NCBI RefSeq assembly: GCF_001632365.1
Contig: NW_024468512.1
Span: 1,348,661-1,412,660, forward strand
Length of the DNA: 64,000 nucleotides
Direction: 5' to 3'
From: Laetiporus sulphureus 93-53
Lineage: Eukaryota; Basidiomycota; Agaricomycetes; Polyporales; Laetiporaceae
The notes under the pieces are model-generated. The model was not told the origin of the DNA. It saw nothing but the letters and a program-made list of their open reading frames with translations, and did not search any database. Positions 47,649 to 60,959 of this stretch are shown piece after piece. The position numbers and the translations under genes are program-made. How positions within the stretch are numbered: position 1 is the stretch's first letter; every line of letters starts with the position of its first letter.

Positions 47649-48479
47649 CAAATGCAATGTTTTTCCCGGTCAGACAGAACGTAGAGAGACAAGACCGAAT
47701 TCCGACGACCGACAGAGCTGCATGCAGAAGAAGAGTCTGCTCGAAGTTGGCGCTGAGCATGACGCGGGTCTTCGGCGAAGCCTGCGCGTGACTCCGACAA
47801 CCATTTTTCTGTGCCGTCGCCGTGGATGAGGTCTGCAGTAACGTTTGCATGTCTGGTTTGAATCCGTGGACTGTTCGAAGACCCGAATTTGTCGCGTTAA
47901 CCTTGCGAATTGGCGAGTTGCTGATCTGGGCGCGGATGATCTCATAACATATGTCAATCGTCCGTCTCGACGCTCATGGCTCGACATATATATCAGAGGG
48001 TCCCGTCTCTCGCCAGACTTTATATTCAAAGCCAGCACATCCGGAATCCGAGATCTCCATGCCCTCCCTAAACTTCCACCTCGCAGCCGACAATTCTTTT
48101 CACGAGGGAACTCACTAAGAAGAACGGCGCCATCCAGCGAGATACCGTAGCAGTGATTGGCTGTTTAAAGCGTTCAAACCGTTTTCCTGTACATTTCCCA
48201 CTCCTACGATGTGTATCGGTGAAATGCAACAGTCCAATCCTACGCAAGCTATTCCATAGCAATTGCAAGCGACGACAATTGGACTTTCTAACATTGGTCC
48301 GCTTCCAGTCTGAAAGCCCACCTCGGCGATATTGCTTTGTGCGGTCCATACCAGCGGTAAAGAAGGACTTGTGGCCACAATGCGGGGACAGAGCGGGATC
48401 CAGTGGGTACGAAGAGTGCTCACAAAATTAGCGGTAGGCTATCCTCTTGAACGCGCCTACAGCCTACAAGTCTACATAT
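47649..48479. other. LETM1 upstream region, no gene
   Basis: No gene supported; short open frames on both strands have no motif. It includes the LETM1 promoter, in which no element was recognised. Confidence 0.5.
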
Positions 48480-48940
48480 AGTACACCTGCTCATAACGCA
48501 TAACGTCGGTGCCCAGGTTTGGCTATGCATTATGAGGTAGTATGCATTACCAGGCTGTCACATAGTGTGACGTTGAGTGACTATGCGTGACTTTTCAAGG
48601 TAGGGCTGTCACGCACACAAAATAGGCCTCACATTTCTACTACTTTTTTTGCGACAAACCTGGTTTAGTACCCCCAAATTTGGACATAAACATAATTTAT
48701 AAACATAATTATGGGACAAAAATGGTGTTATGTGTCCTGTATAACCTTCAATGCACGTGGAATTTCTTAGTTAGGCATTATTCTCACGATATCATAATGC
48801 ATAATGCCGCGCTTTAGGTATGCATTATGCGGTATGAGATCTCATGCATAATTTGGCGGGCACCAACTCCGTGCCCACATGGAGCTATGCGTTATGAGGT
48901 GTTATGCACTATGAGGGAATGCATTATGAGCAGGTGTACT
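48480..48940. mobile_element. 461-bp terminal-inverted-repeat element (MITE-like)
   Basis: The left end AGTACACCTGCTCATAA and the right end TTATGAGCAGGTGTACT are inverted repeats that match over about 21-22 bp with one mismatch. The interior is AT-rich and non-coding, with many subterminal copies of TATGCATTATG[A/C]GG-type words in both orientations near each end. This structure is typical of non-autonomous DNA transposons. No clean target-site duplication was seen; the flanks are TA-rich. Confidence 0.75.
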
Positions 48941-49021
48941 GTATAACCACGTGAGCATAAAAGGAAAGCTATCTGAAGTAATTATACCGACTAACGCCCT
49001 TGCGCCACCCAGATAACTCTC

Positions 49022-49029
49022 GAAGCTTC
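49022..49029 (+). promoter_or_regulatory. Heat-shock-element core upstream of mitochondrial HSP70
   Basis: GAAgcTTC, two inverted nGAAn units, 111 bp upstream of the ATG. A third unit is only partially matched (CTC for TTC). It could bind HSF1; position and gene identity make this plausible. Confidence 0.45.
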
Positions 49030-49139
49030 CATATCTGCTCGGACAAAGCCGGCCGAGCTTATGTAATATTACGCGTTCACAAAAATTTGACGACGCAATT
49101 CGCAAGACTCACACCCCTTCTCCTTCAATCTCCCTCACC

Positions 49140-51522
<2,383 letters not shown>

Positions 51523-51736
51523 GTTCCCACTCTACCCTCCTCATACTCTTACCTCTTTGATCTATTCCGGTCTCTGACTACATACGTCCTCCGCTTATCG
51601 CATTGCTGCCGTCGTTCGTATCTCGTCCACTTCTGTTGCACCGTGTATAGAGTACGTAAAAGTAACCTTACGCACTGTCTTACTTTATGACCACGCCCAT
51701 CTGTCTATTGCATCATGTAGTTTGTATTATCAGGAC

Positions 51737-51742
51737 AATAAA
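51737..51742 (+). terminator. Poly(A) signal of HSP70
   Basis: AATAAA 215 bp after the stop codon, in AT-rich sequence and before the next promoter. Confidence 0.5.
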
Positions 51743-51911
51743 CCCCAACTCATTGCACGGATTTTACAGTATCTGCGTGCATGCCGGCCACAGTGCGTAA
51801 ATAATTTTGTCGTGGGCTTCGTCTTCGATTCTCAGTTGATCGGAACAACATATTTCACTATTGCATGAAGCAAAATCTTTTCTTTGATCTTCACACTTAC
51901 CATCTTCCGCC

Positions 51912-53554
51912 ATGCCTGCTGCGACCACGTCTGTTTCTGCTTCAGATGTACATGATCCGGCAAGTTCCGCGTATAAAAAGGCCAGGAAAAGGTACTTGAA
52001 GAGCCTTCGGAATAGGAACGATCAGGTAGAGCCAGACTGGACGCCATTCAGAGCAGCCGAGAAAAGGTATAAAGCTCGCTTTCCACCGCCTGATCTTACA
52101 AACGTCCTCGATCTCGCTACCTTGGACGCCTCGCGAACCGGTGAGATCTCCAGGGGAGGATGGCGCGGTAGGGGAGATACCGTGCGGTACCGAGAGATCG
52201 ATTTGAAGCTGCAGGAGCGAACGTCGAGTGATAGGAAAGCATACGTTTTCCCGGACACCCCTGGTGGGCAACCTGCTATTACATATGCTGCATGTACGTA
52301 TTCATTTTGAAATGTATTCTCGTATGCGACAGGTTTGGTCCTGCTGCCCGCGTTCATCGAGCCTGCCGAGCAAAGACGGCTCATGCGGTGGGCACTGTGC
52401 GAGCAAGCTCGGCATCCTAACGAGACCAACCTCGACACTCACTACATCCTCCCCGAGGAGGGCTTGTGGAACAAGTATCTGGAGGTGCAGCGCGGCTTGA
52501 GCGAAGACGAAAATGTGCAGCCTCGGGCATCTACCTCTGGTGCTGCTACGGAAACGCTCGCTGAACCACCTGGACCGCGCAAGTTGGTCGCGAACGAACC
52601 GGCAGGAAAGGTCAACTTCAGCGCCATCTCGGCAGAGCCAAAGCTGCCTCCCGCGCCGTCCCCGTCTGTGCACTCTTTGCCTGTCTCAGCCCTGGTACCT
52701 AAGCTGCGCTGGGCGAATATCGGATGGTCGTACCACTGGGGAACGAAGCAGTATGATTTCTCGAAAGGCAAGGGTACCATCAATGAGGAAGTGAAGCGGG
52801 TGTGGAAGCGGGCAGTCAAGTCGGTTAGATGGGAGGAGGTCTTCGCAGATGGAAGCTCCGGTGGTGACTGGGGAGAAGAGGCTCCGGACTGGGATACATG
52901 GAATGAAGGGTATGGTAAGACAGCTACCGATATATTTCGCGGGGCTTAGGGACTAATGATGTGCGTGCAGAGCCTGATGCGGGTATTGTGAACTTCTACC
53001 AGACTAAGGCATGTTCTTATTCACCGTCAACACCTACTAACATGGTGATGATCTCTATATTGCAGGATACGCTCATGGCCCACGTCGACCGATCCGAAGT
53101 CTGTGCCACGTCTCCTTTAGTGTCGATCTCGTAGGTTCTCGATGATGTACCTGTTCTTCGAGGGTCGTAAAAGATTGATTATGCAGGCTGGGTTGCGCAG
53201 CGATCTTCCTCATTGGCGGCCTCACACGAGATGTCGAACCCATGCCAATTGTTCTCCGCTCCGGCGACGTGGTAATCATGTCCGGACCCGCATGCCGGAG
53301 AGCATATCATGGTACGTGGAGTGCGTTGTCGCTATAAATATAGTCCTTGCTGACTTCACGAATGCTGCACTACAGGCGTGCCGCGAATACTCGAAGGCAC
53401 GCTCCCGCCGCACTTTGAGACGCGCCCTGACGACGAGCAAAACGACTGGAAGGTACATGAGGAGTATCTGCGTAGTACCCGTATAAACATCAATGTCCGG
53501 CAAGTCTTTCCAAGAGGATTCGATCCTCCGAGAGAAATTCCCTCTAGCTCGTAA
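51912..53554 (+). CDS. ALKBH1-type 2-oxoglutarate/Fe(II) dioxygenase
   Basis: Six exons (51912..52263, 52333..52914, 52971..53008, 53066..53130, 53187..53311, 53376..53554) join to 446 aa. The dioxygenase core is clear: LRWANIGWSYHWGTKQYDFS, the NFYQTKDTLMAHVDRSE segment with the His-x-Asp metal ligands, LRSGDVVIMSGPACRRAYHG with the distal His, and RININVRQVF with the 2-oxoglutarate-binding Arg. These place it with ALKBH1/AlkB. ALKBH1 proteins act on DNA or tRNA (m1A, m5C) and in several species locate to mitochondria; the substrate here is unknown. The intron at 53009-53065 must use a GC donor (GCATGT) to retain TK-DTLM. A low-complexity insert (about residues 175-235) interrupts the N-terminal half. 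The neighbours are mitochondrial genes. Confidence 0.93.
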
Positions 53555-53735
53555 GTGGAAGCCTGGTGGACCTGGGATCATAGTGTGATGTACATCCAAT
53601 CACGATGCTTTCTTTCCATGCCCGAATTGCATACGTCTTGCGGGTGATGATAGTTCCTGTTTGCATGAGCTGAGACAACAGAGCATTGGATGCGGACGAC
53701 ATAGCGATTCCAACATGTCAGTATGTAAAGCTGCT

Positions 53736-54871
53736 CTATAGGTTGGAAATCAAGCATGCAGCGCTGCCGAGTTGTCTCCGAATGTCGTGATAGTCAACGT
53801 CATGAGCTGACGACGTGTCAATCCCGCAATCCATGTAATATAAGAAGTCACTTACAATCTTCAACTTCGCCCCATTTCTCGATCTGACTGTTTACCTCGA
53901 CATGTGCAGCCTGAGCGGCCTGCTCGACAGTTATCCGCTTCATTACGAGCGCGAGAGCGATGAGGAAGGATTTGGACGTGTATGTCGCACGTTCCATTGC
54001 TATTCTCCCATCGTATGAGAGCCTATCATCCGGGAACAGAGGTTCAAGACATACCGGCCATCTGCCAATGGTCGAAGTTGAACATGATCTCGTTGAGCTT
54101 CTTGACCGTTTCTTGTGGATGTGGACTGAGAAGAAAGGAGTCGGACGTGCTGATATCGACATTGAAGGTGCTTTGTGTCCATTCTAGCAAAGGCTTCCAG
54201 TGCATTTCTTGCAGATTGACGAGCGAAGTGGGCTCATTCTGGTGGAAGCTGTTACTGGGCTCAGAATGCAGAATTTTCACAGTCTAGGACGATGCTGACC
54301 ATATTGTATCCGTCTCGAAATACTTTAACAGCTGTGCACGGACTTCGCTGCGAGTCTGTTCATCTGAGAAAGCATCGATTGCTCTTGATGCGATTGACGT
54401 CTAGAAAGCGGGCTCACGTTACTGTAAAAATTGAACTTCAAAATCGGAATGCACCATAGGTAACGCATGCGGCTTCAACACGATCTCCTGATTTTCCCAC
54501 TCCATTGCAATGAGAGTGGCCGCAAGCCGTTTGTTGCGCGGTAGCTGCAGATGCTTCCCTCCCGGTGTCCGCAGTGGTCGCTTATCCAGCATAACGGCAT
54601 ACACATCTTCTCGTCCGTCGATATTGACTGTTTTCCAGAAGCGTTTCAATGTCGCCTCAGCACCTGGGGAAACGAGTCTCAGCGTACCGCGCGTCCGGTA
54701 ATTCTACCTGCCCTCACGGTTCGTTGCGGTCGCTGCTGCGCCAGAGCTGACCACTGTTGCTTGGCCGCGCACACTGCATAGCGTTCGAGGAACAAGCGGT
54801 CGCCTACACGCGGAAGAGAGAACGGGCGCGAGAGAACGGGCAGCTCGAGCGTGCATGATCGCTGAATGCAT
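53736..54871 (-). CDS. ATP12: ATP12, mitochondrial F1-ATPase alpha-subunit assembly chaperone
   Basis: Six minus-strand exons (54871..54718, 54663..54455, 54400..54300, 54248..54055, 53999..53856, 53806..53736) join to 290 aa, the normal family length. After a basic presequence (MHARAARSLAPVLSSA) comes the ATP12 body: TLKRFWKTVNIDG, VMLDKRPLRTPGGKHLQLP, TSIASRAIDAFSDEQTR, FHQNEPTSLVNLQ and SKSFLIALALVMKRITVEQA, ending in WGEVEDSHDVDYHDIRRQLG. ATP12 shields the alpha subunit until it joins beta in the matrix. Each junction restores conserved residues. The second ATG (54856) is an alternative start 5 codons in. It is convergent with the ALKBH1-type gene, 181 bp between ends. Confidence 0.94.
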
Positions 54872-55288
54872 TAGGAAAAGACGCCTGCCTTCCCGAAGCG
54901 GCGGGAGAAAGTCCGCGACGATGCGTAGAAGCGCTCGTACGCAACGCGTGCGCCACGACGGTCATCGGTTGCGATTCGCACAAGATGAAAATTATCCTTA
55001 AGCTTGGATCCCATTCTCTACACTAACAGCGACGGTAAGGAGGCCATGCGGAATGCGTTGCATGCTTTCCAACTGTCTGTCTTGCCTGCTCTGACTCCTA
55101 TCAAGCCATGCAGGTTGCGACATTTTCCCTTACTTCGATAATTCGATATTCATATTCAGAGTCACACAGCCGCCAGAGTGTACTTTGTCTTTTCGGAGAA
55201 TCATGCAGAAATACTGTTCAGTCCAAGCACATTCTATCTAATACAAGCTTCTGTATAACGACTCGCATGCGGAAATGAGTGGATGTGC
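54872..55288. other. ATP12 promoter and intergenic DNA
   Basis: About 420 bp with no gene and no recognised element. Confidence 0.5.
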
Positions 55289-56530
55289 TCAGCATATATC
55301 TTCCTCCTCAGTGTCAATCTCACTCAAAAGTCTCCATTCAGATTCCCATAGACTTCTCAAACTCCCGACGTCCCCCAGTATCTGATCGACTTCTCCCTCG
55401 ACAAGGAACTCAACTGGCTCCTCCATCTCCACGCAAGAACACACATATTCATCAACATCCATCGCCGACTCAGAGGGGACGAAGTTGTCCTTGATGTCTT
55501 CTGTTATATAATGCCGGAAGGGCGGGATGCTTTCGTCGTCCAAACATATGTCCTGATCTTCGACGAATGTAGGCTCGGTTCTTCCCCAAGCTGGATTTTC
55601 CGCTCGTCGCCAAACAGTATTTCCATTGGCCACAATGGCGTCCCATTCACTTCGGATGGGAAGAGCTTCCGGAAGAATCGTTAGATTGTCGTGATCAGAG
55701 GCAAGGTTCCTTAGTGCGACCCAGTTTGCATTGTCGACACTCAAGACACCATTCGCACCGTTGTCGATGCACATGATGAGCACTTCAAGCCGCTTCGTTC
55801 GGAATAACTTGTGGGCGCACTTGGCTGCAACCTCGGGATCAAGATCTGCAGGAATGCGTACGCAAAGTGCCTTCATGGATGGAAACAGAGTGTTAAGACG
55901 GCCGGGTGTCATCTTTAGCTCGTGCCAGTGTGGCTCTACGATGACGTGAGTGACACGTTTGAAGATGGACCTTGGGTTCTTTCCTAACATATGCCTATTC
56001 GAAGGCGTCGGGCGCGTGGGCGCTAACAGAAGCACCTGCGTCGGTCTCGCGTCATTTCTTTCCAGCCATCCGTCCACGACGAGTGTCAAGTCAATCGCCA
56101 AGTTCCTAGGTCGGTCTATCGCAAGTTCGCGCGCCAAGACATGGCCTTCCTCCCTCAACGGCCTGCCTGTTGTTTCTGCTCTGATCCACAGGTTTCGCAC
56201 AAATGAGCCGGACGTTGAACGCTGTGCGTGGAATGCGTTACGAATTTGATGGATCTTCATGGGGTTGACGAGATTGACCGTTCGCCAGATGAACGGCCTC
56301 ATCCACTTCTCCGCATACGTGGAAACGAGCGCGAGGTTACATGCGATTTGAATGGCGGTTAGACTGGAGGATGTGTGGACAGAAGGTGACGCTGCAAGAC
56401 TGAAGATCCTGCGCAAGACGTTCTTCGGAAGAGCGGTGCCCGTGTTATTGAAGCGGTACAGAGTATCGACGTGAGGGGCGTCGTCGCTCTTCTTGGCGGA
56501 AATTTCGTGGACATTGCGTACTCGGGGCAT
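55289..56530 (-). CDS. Intronless protein of unknown function, possible F-box-like family
   Basis: One uninterrupted minus-strand frame of 413 codons. The segment TALPKNVLRRIFSLAA, followed by a Leu-rich helical stretch and LVSTYAEKWMRPFIWRTVNL, resembles an F-box (LPxELLxxIF..L) with the post-box 'W' region seen in many Agaricomycete F-box proteins. The middle carries alternating strand-helix segments (RVTHVIVEPHWHE, LFPSMKALCVRIPAD), plausible for degenerate leucine-rich repeats, and the C-terminus is strongly acidic. If so, it would recruit substrates to an SCF ubiquitin ligase. The F-box call is by pattern only. Intronless structure is unusual in this window. Confidence 0.72.
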   Translation of the reverse strand: MPRVRNVHEISAKKSDDAPHVDTLYRFNNTGTALPKNVLRRIFSLAASPSVHTSSSLTAIQIACNLALVSTYAEKWMRPFIWRTVNLVNPMKIHQIRNAFHAQRSTSGSFVRNLWIRAETTGRPLREEGHVLARELAIDRPRNLAIDLTLVVDGWLERNDARPTQVLLLAPTRPTPSNRHMLGKNPRSIFKRVTHVIVEPHWHELKMTPGRLNTLFPSMKALCVRIPADLDPEVAAKCAHKLFRTKRLEVLIMCIDNGANGVLSVDNANWVALRNLASDHDNLTILPEALPIRSEWDAIVANGNTVWRRAENPAWGRTEPTFVEDQDICLDDESIPPFRHYITEDIKDNFVPSESAMDVDEYVCSCVEMEEPVEFLVEGEVDQILGDVGSLRSLWESEWRLLSEIDTEEEDIC

Positions 56531-57789
56531 CGTGAATGAGGCGATGAGAGATGCAGAGCTGTAGGATGGGTGATCTTGTCGACTTCCTGTAGCGAAGTAA
56601 GCAGGGAGTGCGTCGCGAATGGAGGCGGTGAGTCCTGTTGTTGGACATTCTTATATTGCTTCACCGAGCCACAGAGACTTCACACCTCGTGTTGGTCGTG
56701 GCCCGATCTAAATTCCGCGAGGCATGGCCAATGGCCGGGTGGCACTTTATGCTTCTTTGCCGACGCGGCCACAGAAATCCAAAACGTGTTCGCGAGTTGT
56801 TCGGCGAGCTGGTTTACGCACGAAGATGATCGTACAAAATATTCATCTGCGATTTTTCGGCGGCAGTGGCACCAATAGCTCCGTTCCTTCACATGTACAT
56901 CTCGCAAAAGAGATTTCCCTGTTACAATTTCATATCACGCCAGCCCTTTCGGTGCTTCTCCGTGCTGTGAAGCATTTTTATTTACCTCGTAGATGTAGGC
57001 ATGTCAACCATGAATTTGTATCCAGATCTATCGGGTGACATTATTCTTTGTCCAGAGCTGACAATGCAGCGTGGCAATCCCGACACGTAACAGTATTCTG
57101 TATGTTGCATCTTATGTGTGGCTGTTTCAGACCGTCACGTATGCCCGAGATGATATCTGCAGTGCAAAAATCTAGCTTTCATGGCAGAGGTGCTGTTTTG
57201 TTACTTGGCGGTGTGACAGCTCTTATCATCATTTTCTGAATAAACACAGTGAGTGCCAGCTCGATCTGGCCCTCAAATTATGAAGTGGCCACCAAACTTG
57301 AATGTGGCCAGTGGGCCACTGGCGTACTACATCATTCATTTAATTTCCTGCGCATCAGTAGACCTCGCGATGAGCGGAGTTTTCCCTCCACTCCCTCTGA
57401 TATAGCATCCTCACGGACTATACAGTGGTTGTGAGCATACGGAGAGGTAGGTGGCCACTAGGCTAGGGCTAAGAACTGCCAGGGGTCCAGTGAGAAGTGT
57501 ACCCGTGGGAACGCTAAGTTTGAACATGCCGACGCCACCGCCACAACGGCGGCGTCGTTTTACCTAGCAAGTCACAACTTCAGCGTGCACCAAATATACT
57601 ATTGATGTGAGGACGAGTATTGATCGCACAACTGGTCCAAATCTTCCCGCCATGTACATTCGTAGCACGGAACTCCATTGTAGACTTAGCGATACAATAC
57701 AACACGATCTCCCCCGCGTAGCGATACGATACAGCACATTCTCCTCGTGGCATATATGAAAAGAGCAATGAAAAAACACACCCTGCTCG
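56531..57789. other. Gene-free stretch
   Basis: About 1.26 kb with only short open frames on both strands and no motif. Confidence 0.5.
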
Positions 57790-58371
57790 TCAACCCACGA
57801 TGTTACCGCGGTGAGCCAGGATGTCGTTTACGATTTCCTTCATCTTGTTGAACCCTTCCACCGACAGTGTGTCCAAATCCCATCCATCTGCTAAGTAACT
57901 GGGCGATAGGATGCGTGTCTGCGGCTGAGGCCGCGGAACGGCCGGAGGAACAACGTCATATGTTGCTGTGTCACCGCGATAAACGCGCATGGATGTCCCA
58001 AGGACGCTGATAGCCCAGAGTTGGGGGAGGGGGCATTCATCGAGCATCAACGCCTACCGTTCGCGCATCTGGATGTCTGCGCGGTACCGTAGCTCAGCCT
58101 TCTGGGCCCAGCCGTCATCTTTGATTTCAACGAGGAGGACCGGCTTGTCGTTCCTATCGCGAACTACAAGGAACACGATGGAATCGCGACTAAGCTTCGT
58201 CGGTGGATTTTGGGGAGCGACGTAGAAGTCGAAAGACGACCCAAAGCAATAGTTCAGCAGTTTATCAAAGGGTCCATAGTACCGATTCTCGAGGGCAGTC
58301 GGCCTATTACGACAATGGTCGAAAATGGTGAGAAGGCCCGGTGGCCAGGAAGTTGCAGTATCGAAAGACAT
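57790..58371 (-). pseudogene. Small gene of ~193 codons interrupted by a single in-frame TAG
   Basis: On the minus strand an ATG at 58371 (MSFDTATSWPPGLLTIFDHC) opens a frame that runs to 58057, meets TAG at 58054-58056, and continues in the same frame to the stop at 57790. Both halves are coding-like and fit one small protein: YYGPFDKLLNYCFG, IVFLVVRDRNDKPVLLVEIK, then LMLDECPLPQLWAISVLGTS and a closing GFNKMKEIVNDILAHR. I recall similar proteins of unknown function in Agaricomycetes, with Tyr at the stop position (RY..ML). One base change (TAC or TAT to TAG) would explain the break. It could also be a sequencing error, or a retained short intron beginning at the GTAGGC. Confidence 0.6.
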
Positions 58372-60959
58372 GGTCGACTTGCACACAACATTCTAATTAG
58401 ACTGGTTAGGTTCGAGTCAATGTATAGACAGACCGTACACGTCAGGCAGCAGGAGTGGTGGTCGTGGACCGTGGTAGTCGCGGCGGTGGCCGTGGGGTAG
58501 GTGGGAACCACGTGACTGTAATGCTATATCACATGGATCTTCCCTTTTGCTGTTATACAGTATGTCAAGAAGAGATGGAAGTTAGTTTCCAGTTCTTCTA
58601 CGGTGCTTTGAAGCTCCTGCATCGCTGTTAGCTGCTAGGCTTCTCGATGAAACCATTTCTCAGTCTGCGCAGATGACTGATCGTGTCATGTCAAACCCCT
58701 GGTCGTCCTCAGCTTCGACGTTAGGCGTGCTGTGCATACGTAAAGCAGCATCGGAGGACCGTATGCAATGTGCAAGAGCTGCATGGTGAGTTTACGACAC
58801 AATCACAATTGGCATCTTGTTCAACCCTGTACTAGTACTTATGTGAATTTATAGATCTGTCTCATTGTCAGGACCAATGCGTCAAGCTTTTGAGGTTGTC
58901 ATGTTGCGGAGTGACGTTGGATGTCTTCAGTACATACTCGGTGTTGAGGCGAGTGGACGACGAACAATACACTGATTTTTTTTTGTAATTGCACAGACTG
59001 TACCGATATTGTGTTGCGTGCGAGTGACTTCAAGTCCAAGTCCGTCAGGCTCAAGTTCGTTGAATGATGCACAAGAGGAAGACACCCAGCGAAGCCGAAT
59101 GTACAGACCGCTCTCAGAGCAACGACAAAAGTGTGATCAAGAACGAAGCTACTCAAGATACGCTACCTTTTTCGATGCCGTACGACCATATGCGGAAGAA
59201 ACGGAGCTGCGCAAACTGTTTGACTCAAGACAGCAGGCGAATTCAAGAGTGTTCATCTTGTCACGCGTGAAACTCCGAAGTCATCAGGATATCTACTACG
59301 TCCCAGAACACAATATGTGTGCCGCTCAAGGCCGGCCGAGGACATGCGCTATCGCGGCGAAGCAAAGACGAATGACTGCTTCAAAGCACTGATGGCGCTC
59401 GGAGAATGCAACTTAATGTTTATTCGATTTAACGCGATACACAAGAAAGGCCACAGACAACACATACATTAATCTCCAAATCCAAAGCAAGCACAACGTG
59501 ACAATATCGACATTCAAATAACGGATATGACGAAGACGCCGCTTCAGCGAAAACGAGCACCATCGCGGTCTAACAAGACAGCTCTTTGAACCTCAAGTCG
59601 ATAGCGGGTTTATAGATTGCTCAATATCCAGCATTGCCCGCCGTCATAGAAGACGATCGAATGAAGGGGCAACAAGACTGAAGAAACACATTCAATGCAA
59701 AAAAACTTTGAAGACTTTACAAAATGCAGGACTTTGCCATGCAGTCGCCGTTCCAATTGCGTCAAGCTAAAGCACGTTCACCTTGAAATCGCGACAGTCA
59801 AGCAACGCGGCAAGCCTATAGCAAAAAAGCACGTCCCTTCAGGTGTCCGTTCGTCCGGGAACGCGATGAATTCCTGTGAAGGCGGGTCAGCCAGCCGTGC
59901 ACACCACGAAAGAGTCGAAAGATGTACGGTCGCGATGATAACGACGAAAGCGATTGTGCGGCGATGATGAAGAGATCTTCGTAGACGCATCATGGCGTTG
60001 TCCACCGTCCGACTCGACCGCGTCACCGGGCGTCCATATTCAAGATCAAGACACCGTCATCCGATGAGTGGTCGCTAAGCTCGAAGATTGACAGAGCGAC
60101 AGCACAAAAACACACCAACATCGCTGATAAAAGCATCTTTGCATCCGTCCGGTCGCATCCTGCGCACCGTCTCAGTGCCGTAGCCGTGCGGTTGGTTTTT
60201 ACATATGGCCAATAAAGCGAGAGGACCACCCTCAGCGAGCATGGATGTCTCGGGTTGGATAGTTGGATAGTGCGTGAATAGTGCGTGAAAAGCTTGTACG
60301 CACGATGGCATAGGAGAAAGTGAGGCGTAGACTCGGATGGACGACACTGAAAAAGCAAAGCAGAAAACAAACAAGCCGATATATGCCCAATTCAAATGTT
60401 CAAAGTCTTGCATGACGATCGAGCTCAAGTGCGTGGATCCCGACCTGCTCGATAGCGTGGCATCTCCAGCTGATAATGACCATTCCGCGCGGTAGAACCG
60501 GTGCGAGCCTGGCGGTATCAAAGCTAGTCAGTAATCAGTCTTGTCGCGTAGGGACAGTGACGACGACGACGATTGATGGTTCTTCACTGGAAACACTACG
60601 AAGTTGCATGCAATCGTTCTGACCAGTCTCGATAGAGTCTCTGTTACAAAACATCTGACACTTGGTATACTTTGTACGCGTACATATACCAACGGATGAG
60701 CCTGTGATGGTCCTGTCGAGTTGTTTTGGCATCAATGGATGTAAATGTGAGCCTTCAAGCATTCTCCGCATGGCGGCCTCAGAAACTTAGCAGGCGTTTC
60801 ATAATAGACGGAGTATGCAAAATGCTGAGTTTCGCGCATCGGATAATTGTCGTATTATATGCAGCAGTACAGGTCAGCGTACGACAAACGAGCGTAGAAT
60901 AACGCAAAAGCAAAAAACATGGAGTGTCTCAGCAAAATCCCCCAAGAAAAGTCTTCGAA
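58372..60959. other. 2.6-kb gene-poor stretch
   Basis: No complete gene. A plus-strand frame at 59064-59270 ends in RSCANCLTQ...IQECSSCHA, reminiscent of the first half of a MYND zinc finger, but it stops at once. A minus-strand frame at 60521-60075 has one hydrophobic segment (WAYIGLFVFCFAFSVSSI) and may be part of a membrane protein. Neither can be extended by splicing with confidence. Confidence 0.4.

Noticed and set aside
59064..59270. MYND zinc-finger gene
   Set aside because: Only two CxxC-like pairs are present and the frame stops; the second half of the finger was not found.
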